Notes: generated from the sequence alone by a model not told the origin. A DNA stretch of 64,000 nt from Luteitalea sp. (GCA_009377495.1 WHTZ01000022.1:1-64000), one strand, 5' to 3'; positions 28,364 through 36,710 are shown, counted from the stretch's first letter. Numbers and translations: made by a program.

Positions 28364-28392
28364 ACTGTCACCCATGTGACCAGAATAGACCG
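28357..28392. repeat. 36-bp flanking repeat, right copy
   Basis: 33 of 36 positions equal the repeat at 22996-23031, same orientation. It contributes the last two bases of a Leu codon, the Glu codon and the stop of the pectate lyase, so the lyase 3' end is at the repeat itself. Confidence 0.75.
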
Positions 28393-28704
28393 AGGGTACG
28401 AAGCCCCGAGTGAATTGAGCGCGCGTGCAGCAGTTGAAAACGATGCGACGTGTCGCAAAGGGATCGCGGGCTCGACTGGCGCGATGTGAAATCCCAGGGC
28501 ACCCGGCGTCGCGGATCATCTAACGGTATTGGCACACGCTGATCGACCCACGCGACAAGCTGAACCCTTACCTGCTCCATCAGCGAGTTCGTGACTACCG
28601 GGCTTCGGTGTCGCGCTCCGCCACTATCCGTTCGGCACCTTCTCTTGCAACGGCCGGGGGAGGTTCCCCGGCGCGACAGCGCTTACCAATCGCCCGGGCG
28701 AAGA
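28393..28704. other. Gene-free stretch between the pectin cassette and an ADOP gene
   Basis: No start/SD pair and no recognisable domain on either strand. One short frame (WHTLIDPRDKLNPYLLHQ, near 28531) looks coding-like but has no assignable relative. Confidence 0.4.
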
Positions 28705-31359
28705 CTATTCGCTCCGTAACGCGAGGGTCGGATTGATCCGTGTGGCGCGCGTTGCGGGGACATAGCACGCTGCCAGCGCGACCACCATGAGCGTGGCAGC
28801 GACGGCGGCGAACGTGACGGGATCGCGTGTGGGCACCTCGAACAAAAGGCTCGCGACGACACGATTCACGGCAAAGGCGCCGGCGAGGCCGAGCGCGACA
28901 CCGATGCCAGCCCATGTCATCCCGCCACGCAGCACGAGCCCCACGACCTGGCCGCGCGCTGCGCCCATCGCCATGCGTACGCCGATCTCCTGCGTCCGCT
29001 GTCCCACCGAATACGCGAGCACGCCGTAGATGCCGACCGCCGCGAGCAACAGCGCGGTGAGAGCAAACGCACCGGCGAGCATCGTCGTGAGCCGTGGCTG
29101 CGCGGCGCTTTCGCCGAGCCAGTCGTCTAGGCTGCGTACGTCATAGATTGGTTGCGCGGGATCAATCTCACGTACGGCCTCACGGATCGCAGGCACAATC
29201 AGGGACGGTTCACCGCTGACGCGCACGAGCAACGTCATCGCCCCCCGTGGCAATTGGGTCGCAGCAAAATACACTGCGGCCTGAGGCTCGCGATCGAGAC
29301 TGCCGCCGCGCCTACCAACACCGCTTGAGCCACGCATGTCGCCGACCACGCCCACCACCGTGTACTGCCGGCCATCTCTCTCGAGCGTCTGCCCAATCGG
29401 ACTCCTGTCCGGCCAGAGCTGGCGCGCGAAGCCTTGGTTCACGAGTGTGACGAGTGGCCCACCCAGGCGATCCTGATCGCCAAAGAAGCGCCCCGCCAGC
29501 AGGGGCGCACCGACCACCCGAAAGTAATCAGGACTGACCATGTGCTCCACGGCGTCCGTCGGGGCGTCCGGCGAGACGGCGCTGGACGCGGGGTCCCGGA
29601 CGTTGGCGGTCGCACGGACGCCCGTCGTGAAGGGTGCGCTTGTTCCCAGACCGACGGCCTGAACTTCTGGCCTTCCTTCGAGCGATTGAAGCAGTCCACG
29701 GTAGAAAGTGGATGTTCGCAGCTCGTCTGGATATTTCGCCTCCGGAAGGTTGATGCGCGCCGTCATCACGCCCTCCGGCTCGAATCCCAGTGGCACGTCC
29801 TGCAGGCGGAGGAAGCTTTGTATGAGGAGGGCCGCCACCACGAGGAGCATCGTCGCGAGGCCCATCTGCGCGACGACGAGCCCCTGGCGGAGGGCACCGC
29901 GTGACGAGCCAAACACACCCTTGCCGCTCTGAGCGAGAGCGGGGAGAAGGTCAACGCGTGTCGCGCGGAGGGCTGGCATGACACCGAAAAGGAGGCCGCT
30001 CACGAGCGAGACGAGTAGCCCAAAGCCGAGCACGGTTGCATCGACGCGGACCTCGTCGATCCGCGGCAGCGTCGGCGGAAGCAGGGCTCGCAGGACCTGC
30101 ACCGCAACGATCGACATCAGGAGTCCGCAGACACCGCTTACGGTCGCAAGGCACACGCTTTCGGTGAGCAACTGTCGAACGAGGCGTCCGGGGCTGGCCC
30201 CGAGAGCCGCCCGCATCGCCAACTCGCGCTGCCGGCTCATCCCTCTCGCGAGGAGGAGGTTCGCCACATTCGCGCAGGCGATCAGGAGGACCGCGCCTAC
30301 GGCGCCGAGCAGCACGAAGAGCGATGACCGTACGCCGACATCGAGCATCGAGTCGTGGACGGCTTCCAGATGAACGCCCCAGCCTTGATTGGAGGCAGGG
30401 AATTCCTGTTCCATCCCGGCGGCGATCGCGTGCATCTCGTCGCGTGCCCGCTCGACCGGCACCCCCGGACGCAGCCGCCCCACGACCCGCAGGACACGAA
30501 AGCCGCGATGCTCACGCGCCGGGTCAATCATGAGTGGCACGAAGACCTGCGGATCTCCGGGCGAGGAGATCTGGGTGCGCCCGACGTCACGAAACGCACG
30601 CGGCACCACACCGATGACCTGGTGGCGCTCGCCGTTCAGGGTGATCGACTGCCCGACGATCGAGGGGTCGCCGCCAAAGTGCTGACGCCAGAACGGCTCG
30701 GCGAGGAGCACCACGCGATTGTTGCCAAGCCGCTCGTCGTCGGCACGCAGCGGCCGGCCCGCAATCGGCGCGAGGCCCAACACGCGGAACATGGACGCGG
30801 TGATGGCGCTTCCGATCAACCGCTCGGGATCGCCATGATCGGTAAGGTTGATGCTGTCGCCGTTGAAAGCCGCGAGTGCCTCGAAGGTCTGGGTGCGTTC
30901 CGCCCACGAGAGATAGTTGAGCGGCGAGACGCGGAACCCCACGTTGGTAGGGCTGCTCTCGAACAACTCAAGCAGCCGGTCCGGGTTGGGATACGGCAGC
31001 GGACGCAGGATGACGGCGTGCACGACACTGAAGACGGCCGTGTTGCCGCCAACCCCGAGCGCCAGCGTCAGAATCGCGGCCGCCGTCACGACCGGCGTCT
31101 GCTTCAGCACGCGGAACGCGTGTGGAACGTCTTGCACCAGCATAGTGAGTTGCTCCTTGGGTGCTGTCCGCGCGACATCGACAAGAAGCGCTAGCCATAG
31201 GCTCAGCCTTGTGTCTTTACGAGCGCGATCCCGGTAGAGCCTTACCATCTCGTCGCCGTACTCGTCGCCGAACTCTCGGGGATATAGCCGGAGCAGGCGC
31301 CGGTAGAATCTCTCGCCGAATGACCGCTTCGCTCGTCCGCCTTGTTGTGTGGACGCCAT
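28705..31359 (-). CDS. ADOP-family FtsX/MacB-like permease
   Basis: 884 residues. The prefix is the other ADOP type, RFYRRLLRLYPREFGDEYGD (residues 17-36), as in PadR-linked permeases. Then come TM1 (TLALGVGGNTAVFSVVHAV), a MacB periplasmic domain (RVVLLAEPFWRQHFGGDPS), FtsX block 1 ([20 protein letters not shown]), a second periplasmic domain (LVTLVNQGFARQLWPDRSP) and FtsX block 2 (GIYGVLAYSVGQRTQEIGVR), ending ATRINPTLALRSE. No ATPase. It lies 49 bases downstream of a padR gene on the same strand. Complete and apparently functional; transported or sensed substrate unknown. Confidence 0.9.
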   Translation of the reverse strand: MASTQQGGRAKRSFGERFYRRLLRLYPREFGDEYGDEMVRLYRDRARKDTRLSLWLALLVDVARTAPKEQLTMLVQDVPHAFRVLKQTPVVTAAAILTLALGVGGNTAVFSVVHAVILRPLPYPNPDRLLELFESSPTNVGFRVSPLNYLSWAERTQTFEALAAFNGDSINLTDHGDPERLIGSAITASMFRVLGLAPIAGRPLRADDERLGNNRVVLLAEPFWRQHFGGDPSIVGQSITLNGERHQVIGVVPRAFRDVGRTQISSPGDPQVFVPLMIDPAREHRGFRVLRVVGRLRPGVPVERARDEMHAIAAGMEQEFPASNQGWGVHLEAVHDSMLDVGVRSSLFVLLGAVGAVLLIACANVANLLLARGMSRQRELAMRAALGASPGRLVRQLLTESVCLATVSGVCGLLMSIVAVQVLRALLPPTLPRIDEVRVDATVLGFGLLVSLVSGLLFGVMPALRATRVDLLPALAQSGKGVFGSSRGALRQGLVVAQMGLATMLLVVAALLIQSFLRLQDVPLGFEPEGVMTARINLPEAKYPDELRTSTFYRGLLQSLEGRPEVQAVGLGTSAPFTTGVRATANVRDPASSAVSPDAPTDAVEHMVSPDYFRVVGAPLLAGRFFGDQDRLGGPLVTLVNQGFARQLWPDRSPIGQTLERDGRQYTVVGVVGDMRGSSGVGRRGGSLDREPQAAVYFAATQLPRGAMTLLVRVSGEPSLIVPAIREAVREIDPAQPIYDVRSLDDWLGESAAQPRLTTMLAGAFALTALLLAAVGIYGVLAYSVGQRTQEIGVRMAMGAARGQVVGLVLRGGMTWAGIGVALGLAGAFAVNRVVASLLFEVPTRDPVTFAAVAATLMVVALAACYVPATRATRINPTLALRSE

Positions 31360-31408
31360 ATGCTTCCGCCTCTACGGGTGCCTATATGCGCCGGGCACTC
31401 GGACGCGA

Positions 31409-31777
31409 TCAGATTCGCCGCGGCACGAGGCCGACGGCACGAGCCTGGCGAAGTAAACCGGTCAGTCGATCGGCCTCTGCTTGCGCGACCGCACGGCCGA
31501 AAGGTGTCAGGCGGTAGTACCGGCGCCGGGCGTCGTCTTCCGTCGGTCTAGACCGCTCGTCAATTTCGACGATGAGGCCCCCTTCGAGCAGGCGTTTAAT
31601 GGATCCGTATAACGTGCCCGGACTCAGTCTCAACTGCCCGCCAGTGCGCCCGGCGACATCCTGCATAATCGCGTAACCGTGGCGATCCTCCTCCGCGAGC
31701 GCGACCAGAATGTGGAATACCGCCTGCGGCAACGGCAGCAGGTGTTGGGGATCGGGACCGGTGCCTCGTCTCGCCAT
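31409..31777 (-). CDS. PadR-family transcriptional regulator
   Basis: A 122-residue PadR: LPLPQAVFHILVALAEEDRH, YAIMQDVAGRTGGQLRLSPG, TLYGSIKRLLEGGLI, a beta wing (DDARRRYYRLTPFGRAV) and a C-terminal helix. The ATG at 31777 is preferred over upstream starts because a perfect operator-like palindrome lies at 31789-31807, which would otherwise be coding. It heads the operon with the ADOP gene. Subfamily with LSPGTLYGSIK differs from the EEGTLYPAL type seen elsewhere in the window. Confidence 0.9.
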   Translation of the reverse strand: MARRGTGPDPQHLLPLPQAVFHILVALAEEDRHGYAIMQDVAGRTGGQLRLSPGTLYGSIKRLLEGGLIVEIDERSRPTEDDARRRYYRLTPFGRAVAQAEADRLTGLLRQARAVGLVPRRI

Positions 31778-31788
31778 CAGGCCCCATG

Positions 31789-31807
31789 TATAACTGATCT
31801 CGTTATA
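31789..31807 (-). promoter_or_regulatory. Candidate PadR operator (TATAAC-N7-GTTATA)
   Basis: A perfect 6-7-6 inverted repeat 11 bases upstream of the padR ATG, AT-rich against a GC-rich background; it may overlap the -10 box. Confidence 0.6.
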
Positions 31808-32012
31808 TCCGTCAACGTCATAGTTCCACGCCATAGTTCCACGCCACCACGCCCCCTGTCGTGAAGGATACCGATGTGCCCGCGGACGCGCACGCCTCTT
31901 TGACGTGTCTCGAAGGCGGCGTTGGGGTTTGTGGCGGAATGGAACGGATTGTCAGTCATTTGTCAGTTACTGCTGAGCTGGCTAAGGCGTTGACGACCTG
32001 CCACGTGCGTAG

Positions 32013-32025
32013 TTACAATATGTAA
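32013..32025 (+). promoter_or_regulatory. Candidate BrnA operator (TTACA-ATA-TGTAA)
   Basis: A perfect inverted repeat ending four bases before the brnT ATG. BrnA antitoxins are ribbon-helix-helix or helix-type DNA-binding proteins that autorepress brnTA, so this is a plausible operator. Confidence 0.5.
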
Positions 32026-32029
32026 ATAC

Positions 32030-32312
32030 ATGCGGTTCGAGTGGGACGACGCGAAGAACCAGACGAACCGGCAGAAACACGCACTGGACTTCGCCGATGC
32101 CCCACCTCGTCTTCGCCGGCCGGACGCTCACGTTCGAGGATCTCCGGCAATCGTACGGGGAACCGCGGTATCTGACCGTGGGCGCCCTGGCGGGACGGAC
32201 GGTGATCCTCGCCCACACCCAGCGCGGCGACACGACACGAATCATCTCTATGAGGAAGGCCAATGCCCGCGAAACAGCACGCTATCAAGAGCGACTTCGC
32301 AAGGATCGATAA
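32030..32312 (+). pseudogene. brnT: BrnT-type toxin, frameshifted
   Basis: The first frame gives MRFEWDDAKNQTNRQKHALD FADA, the BrnT N-terminus. After about 32098 the rest reads in the next frame: PHLVFAGRTLTFEDLRQSYG, LTVGALAGRTVILAHTQRGD, TTRIISMRKANARETARYQE. BrnT is a RelE-fold ribosome-dependent RNase; losing the junction of the two frames removes either the N-terminal or the catalytic half. The 283-base length fits a one-base insertion. It overlaps brnA by 50 bases. The most likely state is a dead toxin, though a sequencing error must be excluded. Confidence 0.75.
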
Positions 32313-32592
32313 GCTGCGCGACGAGGACATCGACTACAGCGACATTCCGGAGCTCGACGACGAGGTGTTCGCGCAGCCGCTCGTGCCCTGGCCGCCGAGG
32401 AAGGAGCTGATCACCATTCGTCTCGATGCCGACGTGCTCGACTGGTTCAAGCACCAGGGGCGTGGCTACCAGACGCGGATCAACCAGGTCTTGAGGCGCT
32501 ACATGGATGTCGCCACGAGGCGCGTGCGGTCGAAAGCACGGACGACTCGCGATGCGCGTAACCGGGCTCGACCTTCGAGACACGCCCGATGA
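32263..32592 (+). CDS. brnA: BrnA-type antitoxin
   Basis: 109 residues: an acidic toxin-binding N-terminal half (DEDIDYSDIPELDDEVFAQP) and the BrnA DNA-binding element ITIRLDADVLDWFKHQGRGY followed by QTRINQVLRRYMD. The C-terminal basic tail (RRVRSKARTTRDARNRARPS) is longer than usual. It overlaps the 3' end of brnT and its own stop overlaps the next start (ATGA), so the nuclease-like gene downstream is in the same operon. Confidence 0.88.
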   Translation: MPAKQHAIKSDFARIDKLRDEDIDYSDIPELDDEVFAQPLVPWPPRKELITIRLDADVLDWFKHQGRGYQTRINQVLRRYMDVATRRVRSKARTTRDARNRARPSRHAR

Positions 32593-33452
32593 CCGATCGC
32601 CGAGATGCGACTTCTCGTACCTCAAACGCACCGGTGTCGCCGACGGTGCATCCTGACTACGTGCGGGACCGACTCGACGCCTCGGCCCACGCGGACGAGC
32701 ATTTCAGCGCGCTCCTCGAGCAACACGCATCGCGGCTGGTTGGAACGGGTCGATGCCTCGCGACGTTTCGCCAGAGCGTTGAGGCGTTCGAGAAGTACCA
32801 GGATACTCGAACACTCGCTCGGCTCGAAGAGGCCCATAACGAACTATGTCTCCTCGAAGAACTGCTCGCACAGACGAACCCTCTCTTCTCCACCATTGAG
32901 TACGAGCCCGTCCTGCCGGGTTGCGACAAGCGGATCGACTTCCGCGCGACGAACGACTGTGTCGTCTGGTTCATCGAAGTGAAGACCATTCATCCAGAAC
33001 TCATCGATCGCTGGGACCAGTACGAGCGCGTCGTGCGGTCGGGACGGATTACGGAGAACGTCACGATCCACTTCGAGCGCGACCGGATGGGTGGACAACT
33101 CTGGCATCAGAGGTTCTCCGCGCGTGCAAGAATGCTGGAGTACTCCCGCGAGCTGGAAGACCGGATCACGGCATGCGGAATCGATTCGCCGCGCCACCGG
33201 TTCATGCTCGCCCTTTTCAGTGATGGGTTCGTATGCCAGAAAGATGAACTGGAAGATTTCGTCGCGTTCTACAGGACGGGCCTGCATCGGCCTGATGACG
33301 GGCTGGCGAAGATGGAAGCGCACGACGTCGGAAGCAAGAACGTCACGCTTACGCGGCGGATCACGAGATTCGCGCATTTCAGTCGTAGCCCGTTCGCGGC
33401 GTCACCGGCTGAAAAGGACTGGAACGTGCGTCCTCCGGCGATGCTGGTCTGA
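32589..33452 (+). CDS. Putative PD-(D/E)XK-fold protein coupled to brnTA
   Basis: A 287-residue protein I cannot assign to a named family. The centre reads GCDKRIDFRATN then VVWFIEVKTI: D117, E130 and K132 fit the D...ExK catalytic signature of PD-(D/E)XK nucleases, with beta strands around them. The N-terminal 100 residues are helical (FEKYQDTRTLARLEEAHNEL), and a C-terminal region of 120 residues is mixed. No signal peptide. It starts with an ATGA overlap on brnA, so it is co-regulated with the toxin-antitoxin genes and may be the cargo of that module, a defence-type nuclease or a restriction-like protein. The function is inferred from the motif only. Confidence 0.65.
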   Translation: MTDRRDATSRTSNAPVSPTVHPDYVRDRLDASAHADEHFSALLEQHASRLVGTGRCLATFRQSVEAFEKYQDTRTLARLEEAHNELCLLEELLAQTNPLFSTIEYEPVLPGCDKRIDFRATNDCVVWFIEVKTIHPELIDRWDQYERVVRSGRITENVTIHFERDRMGGQLWHQRFSARARMLEYSRELEDRITACGIDSPRHRFMLALFSDGFVCQKDELEDFVAFYRTGLHRPDDGLAKMEAHDVGSKNVTLTRRITRFAHFSRSPFAASPAEKDWNVRPPAMLV

Positions 33453-33496
33453 CTACACCAGCGGCGCGACGGCGTCCGGCAGCGCCCCCGATGGCT

Positions 33497-34852
33497 TCAA
33501 GGGATCGACGTCGCGGTCATTTGTTCGAGAGGCATCCAAAGAGCACAAAGCGGAAGCGCCAGGAGCCTGTCGCCGAAGGAGTGGACGGCGTTGCCCGTGT
33601 ACAGAACAATCCCGCGGACGAACTCCATGTCGTCGACCTTGTCCACCCGATCCCGCACGGCTGCCAGATGCGAGAACGCGCCGGAGTCGACCGAGGCCGC
33701 GGCCTTGACCTCGATACCGACCACGCGCCCGTCGTCGGTCTCCGCGACGACATCCACCTCCGTGCCTCCGTGTGCCCGGTAGTGGTACAGCCGGGCGCCC
33801 AGTGTGTCGGCAAACCGCGACGCCTGCCGGACGAGCTCGTTCGCGGCAAAGGTCTCCACGAGGGCGCCGGTGGCGGGCGCAGTGGGCTCGGCGAGCCGGT
33901 CGTGGCTCACGCCGAGCAGATGCGTGGCAAGGCCCGTATCCACCAGGTACTGTTTGGGCTGTCTGGCCACGCGTGTCACGAGGTTCCGCGACCACGCCGG
34001 AAGCTCAAGGCTCAGGTAGACGGTCTGGAGCAGCGGCAGGTAGTTGGCGCCGAGCGTCCGGCGGTCGAGGCTCAGCCGCTCCGCCAGCGCCGTATCCTTC
34101 ACTTCCTGAGCGGTGGAGGCTGCCAGGAGCCGCAGGAGGCGCGGCAGCTCGTCCACGCGGCGGATTCGACTGATCTCCGGCACATCGCGCTGCGTGATGG
34201 TCCTCACGTAGTTGCGAAAGAACGCCGGGCGGGCCGCTGGTGCGATCGCGACCGCCTCGGGGTAGCCGCCGCGGCAGAGCTGCTCCAGATACTCGCGCCG
34301 GGTAGGCAGACGGACGCCCTGCAGGCTATCCCACATCGGCGTGGCGCCGAAAACGTGTGGCAGGAACCGGTCGGCGCCCGGCCCGAGCCCGAGGGCCTCC
34401 CCCTGCGTGTACGGCCACAGATCAACGATGTGCACGCGCCCGGCCAGCGACTCGGAAATCGTGGGAAGCGTGAGAAACCTCGTCGAGCCGGTGAGCACGA
34501 ACTGGCCCGCCTGCCGGTCCTCGTCGACCAGCGCCTTGACGGCCCGCAGCAGTCGGTCGCCGGCATGCTGGAACTCATCGATGATCACTGGCCGTGGGCG
34601 ATCGAGAAACGTCCGTGGGTCGGCGAGGCATGCAGCCAGTGTGGTCTCGTCGTCGAGCGTGGCGAAGGTGCCGCCCACCTCGGGGTGCAGCAGCTCCCGG
34701 ACGAGCGTGGTCTTGCCCGCCTGGCGTGGCCCATTGATCAGGACGACCCGTGCGTCGCCCAGGCTCTTTCTGACCTGGGCCAGAGCGTGGCGGGTTGAGA
34801 CGGCTCTAAACGTAGCGTTTTTCACGTCACTATCATAGCATTTTTCATCCAT
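33497..34852 (-). CDS. AAA-type ATPase with DUF4143 domain
   Basis: 451 residues. Walker A is GPRQAGKTT (41-49), Walker B RPVIIDE (87-93) and sensor VLTGSTRF (119-126), then the DUF4143 C-terminal region with a PD-(D/E)XK-like element (GTEVDVVAETDDG; VVGIEVKA). This COG1373-type family is common and often mobile; the biological role is not established. The ATG at 34852 leaves only five bases to the divergent gene. A GTG at 34825, seven bases after TATGAT (minus strand), would give a leaderless start and a better-fitting N-terminus. Two AGC(G/A)TTTTTCA repeats lie in this region. Confidence 0.88.
   Translation of the reverse strand: MDEKCYDSDVKNATFRAVSTRHALAQVRKSLGDARVVLINGPRQAGKTTLVRELLHPEVGGTFATLDDETTLAACLADPRTFLDRPRPVIIDEFQHAGDRLLRAVKALVDEDRQAGQFVLTGSTRFLTLPTISESLAGRVHIVDLWPYTQGEALGLGPGADRFLPHVFGATPMWDSLQGVRLPTRREYLEQLCRGGYPEAVAIAPAARPAFFRNYVRTITQRDVPEISRIRRVDELPRLLRLLAASTAQEVKDTALAERLSLDRRTLGANYLPLLQTVYLSLELPAWSRNLVTRVARQPKQYLVDTGLATHLLGVSHDRLAEPTAPATGALVETFAANELVRQASRFADTLGARLYHYRAHGGTEVDVVAETDDGRVVGIEVKAAASVDSGAFSHLAAVRDRVDKVDDMEFVRGIVLYTGNAVHSFGDRLLALPLCALWMPLEQMTATSIP
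34814..34847. promoter_or_regulatory. Candidate shared control region: direct repeats AGC(G/A)TTTTTCA
   Basis: Two 11-base repeats differing at one position (34814-34824 and 34837-34847), spaced 23 bases apart, about two helical turns, around a TATGAT box on the minus strand. They would control the ATPase and perhaps the divergent coiled-coil gene. Confidence 0.4.
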
Positions 34853-34857
34853 TAATC

Positions 34858-35211
34858 ATGGCGGTTTCCACCCACCGGAGCGGCAGCCCGGTGGCACCAA
34901 CGGTGCCCGTGGCTCCCCTGTCCCCACAACCCGCGCCCCGGACGTTTTGGGAAGGGTTCATCCGCGGCCAACAGATGCGCGCGGAGGTTAATCGTCTTCG
35001 CGCGGAGACCGCGGCGTTGGAAGCCGAAACCGCACGCCTGGCGGCTGAGAGACGAGCCCTTGACGCTGCTCGCGAACAGCGCGCCCGTGCTGAAATACAA
35101 GACGCCTGGAGGCGCGCTGTGCTCGACACCGTGGCGAAGAGCATGAAAGAGCGCGGGCATTGCGACGCGGGTTGTCGGTTCTTGCTCTCGACACTCAGAG
35201 GGAAGCGGTAG
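34858..35211 (+). CDS. Hypothetical coiled-coil protein
   Basis: 117 residues. A Pro-rich N-terminus (about 1-35) is followed by FWEGFIRGQQMRAEVNRLRA and a heptad-rich helix (ETAALEAETARLAAERRALD) of some 60 residues. The C-terminus has two Cys (ERGHCDAGCRF). There is no membrane segment or known domain. The leader is nearly absent, so it could be read leaderless from the shared promoter region. Not recognised; the partner may be itself or the ATPase. Confidence 0.55.
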   Translation: MAVSTHRSGSPVAPTVPVAPLSPQPAPRTFWEGFIRGQQMRAEVNRLRAETAALEAETARLAAERRALDAAREQRARAEIQDAWRRAVLDTVAKSMKERGHCDAGCRFLLSTLRGKR

Positions 35212-35268
35212 GCGCTCGCTACCTATGCTCGCGGACAACGCGGACAGCGATCGAGGGGATCCTCAGCG

Positions 35269-35499
35269 GTGACGTGGCGCCGATGGGTATTTCGGGGGCG
35301 GCCGCGGCTAGCGGCCCGGTACTGGCGTGTGCGTTTTGCATGGGGAGAGAGGCTCCTACGGCGCCGCATTCGTCGCCAGATGGATGAAATCACCACTGCG
35401 CACGGGCCAAGGATCGCTGCTGCACGACGAGCCGGCGACGATTCAGCCGCCGTTTTTGCCTATCTCAACGATCTACGTGAGCCCCGTGCCAGACCTTGA
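35269..35499 (+). CDS. Hypothetical Arg-rich small protein
   Basis: A GTG-started frame of 76 residues, strongly basic at first (WRRWVFRGRPRLAARYWRVR) and then a normal-looking helix (AAVFAYLNDLREP). A GAGGGG sits about 14 bases upstream. No domain recognised. Could be spurious in this GC-rich DNA; the opposite strand from about 35575 to 35490 also reads a protein-like stretch (GATDLHNFLMPTNDIPKEEW). Confidence 0.3.
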   Translation: MTWRRWVFRGRPRLAARYWRVRFAWGERLLRRRIRRQMDEITTAHGPRIAAARRAGDDSAAVFAYLNDLREPRARP

Positions 35500-35593
35500 G
35501 GGCAAACCGTGACCACTCCTCCTTGGGGATGTCGTTGGTGGGCATGAGGAAGTTGTGCAGGTCGGTGGCGCCAACAGGGTCAGCCCGCCAGCG

Positions 35594-35710
35594 TCACGGC
35601 GCCAGTGTCACCGAAACCAAGCCGCACATCATCACGACAGCGGACATCAGGAGCGCCACACCGAGGTAGGCAGCCCAACGAGGCGACGTATTCGAGATGG
35701 GATACGACAT
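35594..35710 (-). CDS. Small single-helix membrane protein (38 aa)
   Basis: GGGGGAGG stands five bases before the ATG at 35710. The product begins MSYPISNTSPRW and then has one hydrophobic helix (AAYLGVALLMSAVVMMCGLV) and a short tail. Such miniproteins often modify a membrane complex, but nothing indicates which. The strong ribosome-binding site and clean helix are the evidence; no relative recognised. Confidence 0.5.
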   Translation of the reverse strand: MSYPISNTSPRWAAYLGVALLMSAVVMMCGLVSVTLAP

Positions 35711-35897
35711 GCCTCCCCCTCAGTCAGATAGGGCGGCCGAGTAGTCGGATGCCCAGGCCCGGCCGCCCTGCACGCGTGATTGCGTGTGTTTTGAGTTGCG
35801 GGATCAGGGTAGCACGGTCACGCTCCCGGGTGTTCGGTTGCGCTGTGCCAGGCGTTGGAGAATCAAGGCAGGCTACCGAACAGGGAAGAATGTGTGT

Positions 35898-36281
35898 ATG
35901 GACTGGTTGCCTTTGGTCCTGGGGTCAGCGGGTGTTGGTGCGTTGGTATCGGCTGCTGTTGGAGGCTACGTGACCTATCGGATCAAGCGCCTTGACCTCG
36001 CCCACCAAGAACTGGTGTTAGCGTACGACCTCACTGAATTGAAGCATCGACAACTCGTAGCCGCGCAGGACTGGGCCATTCGGTCTGACGGGAAGGCGCG
36101 CAATCTGGAATTCTGGGATCCAATGGTGACGCTGATCAGCTATCAGCAGGCGCTAGACGAATTTAAGAAGACCGGGACGTGGTCCTTTGGTGAGGATACT
36201 CATCGTGAAAGTCGCGAACGCGCACTACGCCAGCGACAGGGCAAGGAACAAGGCTCCAAGCTGGCTGACCCCGATCTATAA
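35898..36281 (+). CDS. Hypothetical membrane-anchored protein
   Basis: 127 residues starting at the ATG at 35898 (MDWLPLVLGSAGVGALVSAA), with one N-terminal membrane helix (about 4-26). A helix rich in heptads follows (YRIKRLDLAHQELVLAYDLT; ELKHRQLVAAQDWAIRS), then a mixed tail. The topology resembles phage-associated or toxin-immunity membrane proteins, but no family is recognised. An open frame extends upstream to 35784 without homology or SD, hence the shorter start. Confidence 0.55.
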   Translation: MDWLPLVLGSAGVGALVSAAVGGYVTYRIKRLDLAHQELVLAYDLTELKHRQLVAAQDWAIRSDGKARNLEFWDPMVTLISYQQALDEFKKTGTWSFGEDTHRESRERALRQRQGKEQGSKLADPDL

Positions 36282-36296
36282 GAGGCGGAGGACCAC

Positions 36297-36710
36297 ATGC
36301 GCGGATCACACAAGCGACGCGACACGGGACCCAGTCGATCAGCCGAGGTCACGAATCCTGATGACCACGGGCAGGGTGAGCCGGACACTCGCCACGGTCT
36401 CGCCAGTTTCCCGGTCTGTCCTGCGTGCGGCGCTCGGCTCATGCTCACCCCTTCGACGGGACAGCATCACGGCAAACCCCACGAGGTTCTTAGTGCCTCA
36501 GGCGGTCCAATCGTCAATATCGATACGCTGCCAGTCTTTCTGAAAACTCTCGAACGTCTTGAAGCCGGCCAGCTCTGCGACGAGCCCGTACCGACCGAGC
36601 GGCAGCAACGGCGCGCGGTACACGCCATCGCGATTCGTGACCACCGCGCGGGTCGCGCCGGTCTCAACGCCGGTCACCGTGACGGTCACGCCCGGCAGGG
36701 CCGCGCCTGA
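36297..36710 (+). CDS. Doubtful small protein with CPxCG zinc-ribbon half
   Basis: GGAGG precedes the ATG. The first 75 residues are hydrophilic and contain FPVCPACGARL, half of a zinc ribbon. Past about 36500 the frame lies antisense to a receptor fragment and reads Arg-rich sequence, so if the gene is real its 3' part was replaced. Confidence 0.3.
   Translation: MRGSHKRRDTGPSRSAEVTNPDDHGQGEPDTRHGLASFPVCPACGARLMLTPSTGQHHGKPHEVLSASGGPIVNIDTLPVFLKTLERLEAGQLCDEPVPTERQQRRAVHAIAIRDHRAGRAGLNAGHRDGHARQGRA

Noticed and set aside
33491..34798. A 435-codon frame antisense to the DUF4143 ATPase
   Set aside because: No recognisable motif, whereas the opposite strand has Walker A and B motifs.
35784..35897. 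Upstream extension of the membrane-anchored protein at 35898
   Set aside because: The extra 38 codons are Arg/Cys-rich without SD, whereas ATG 35898 starts directly with a membrane helix.
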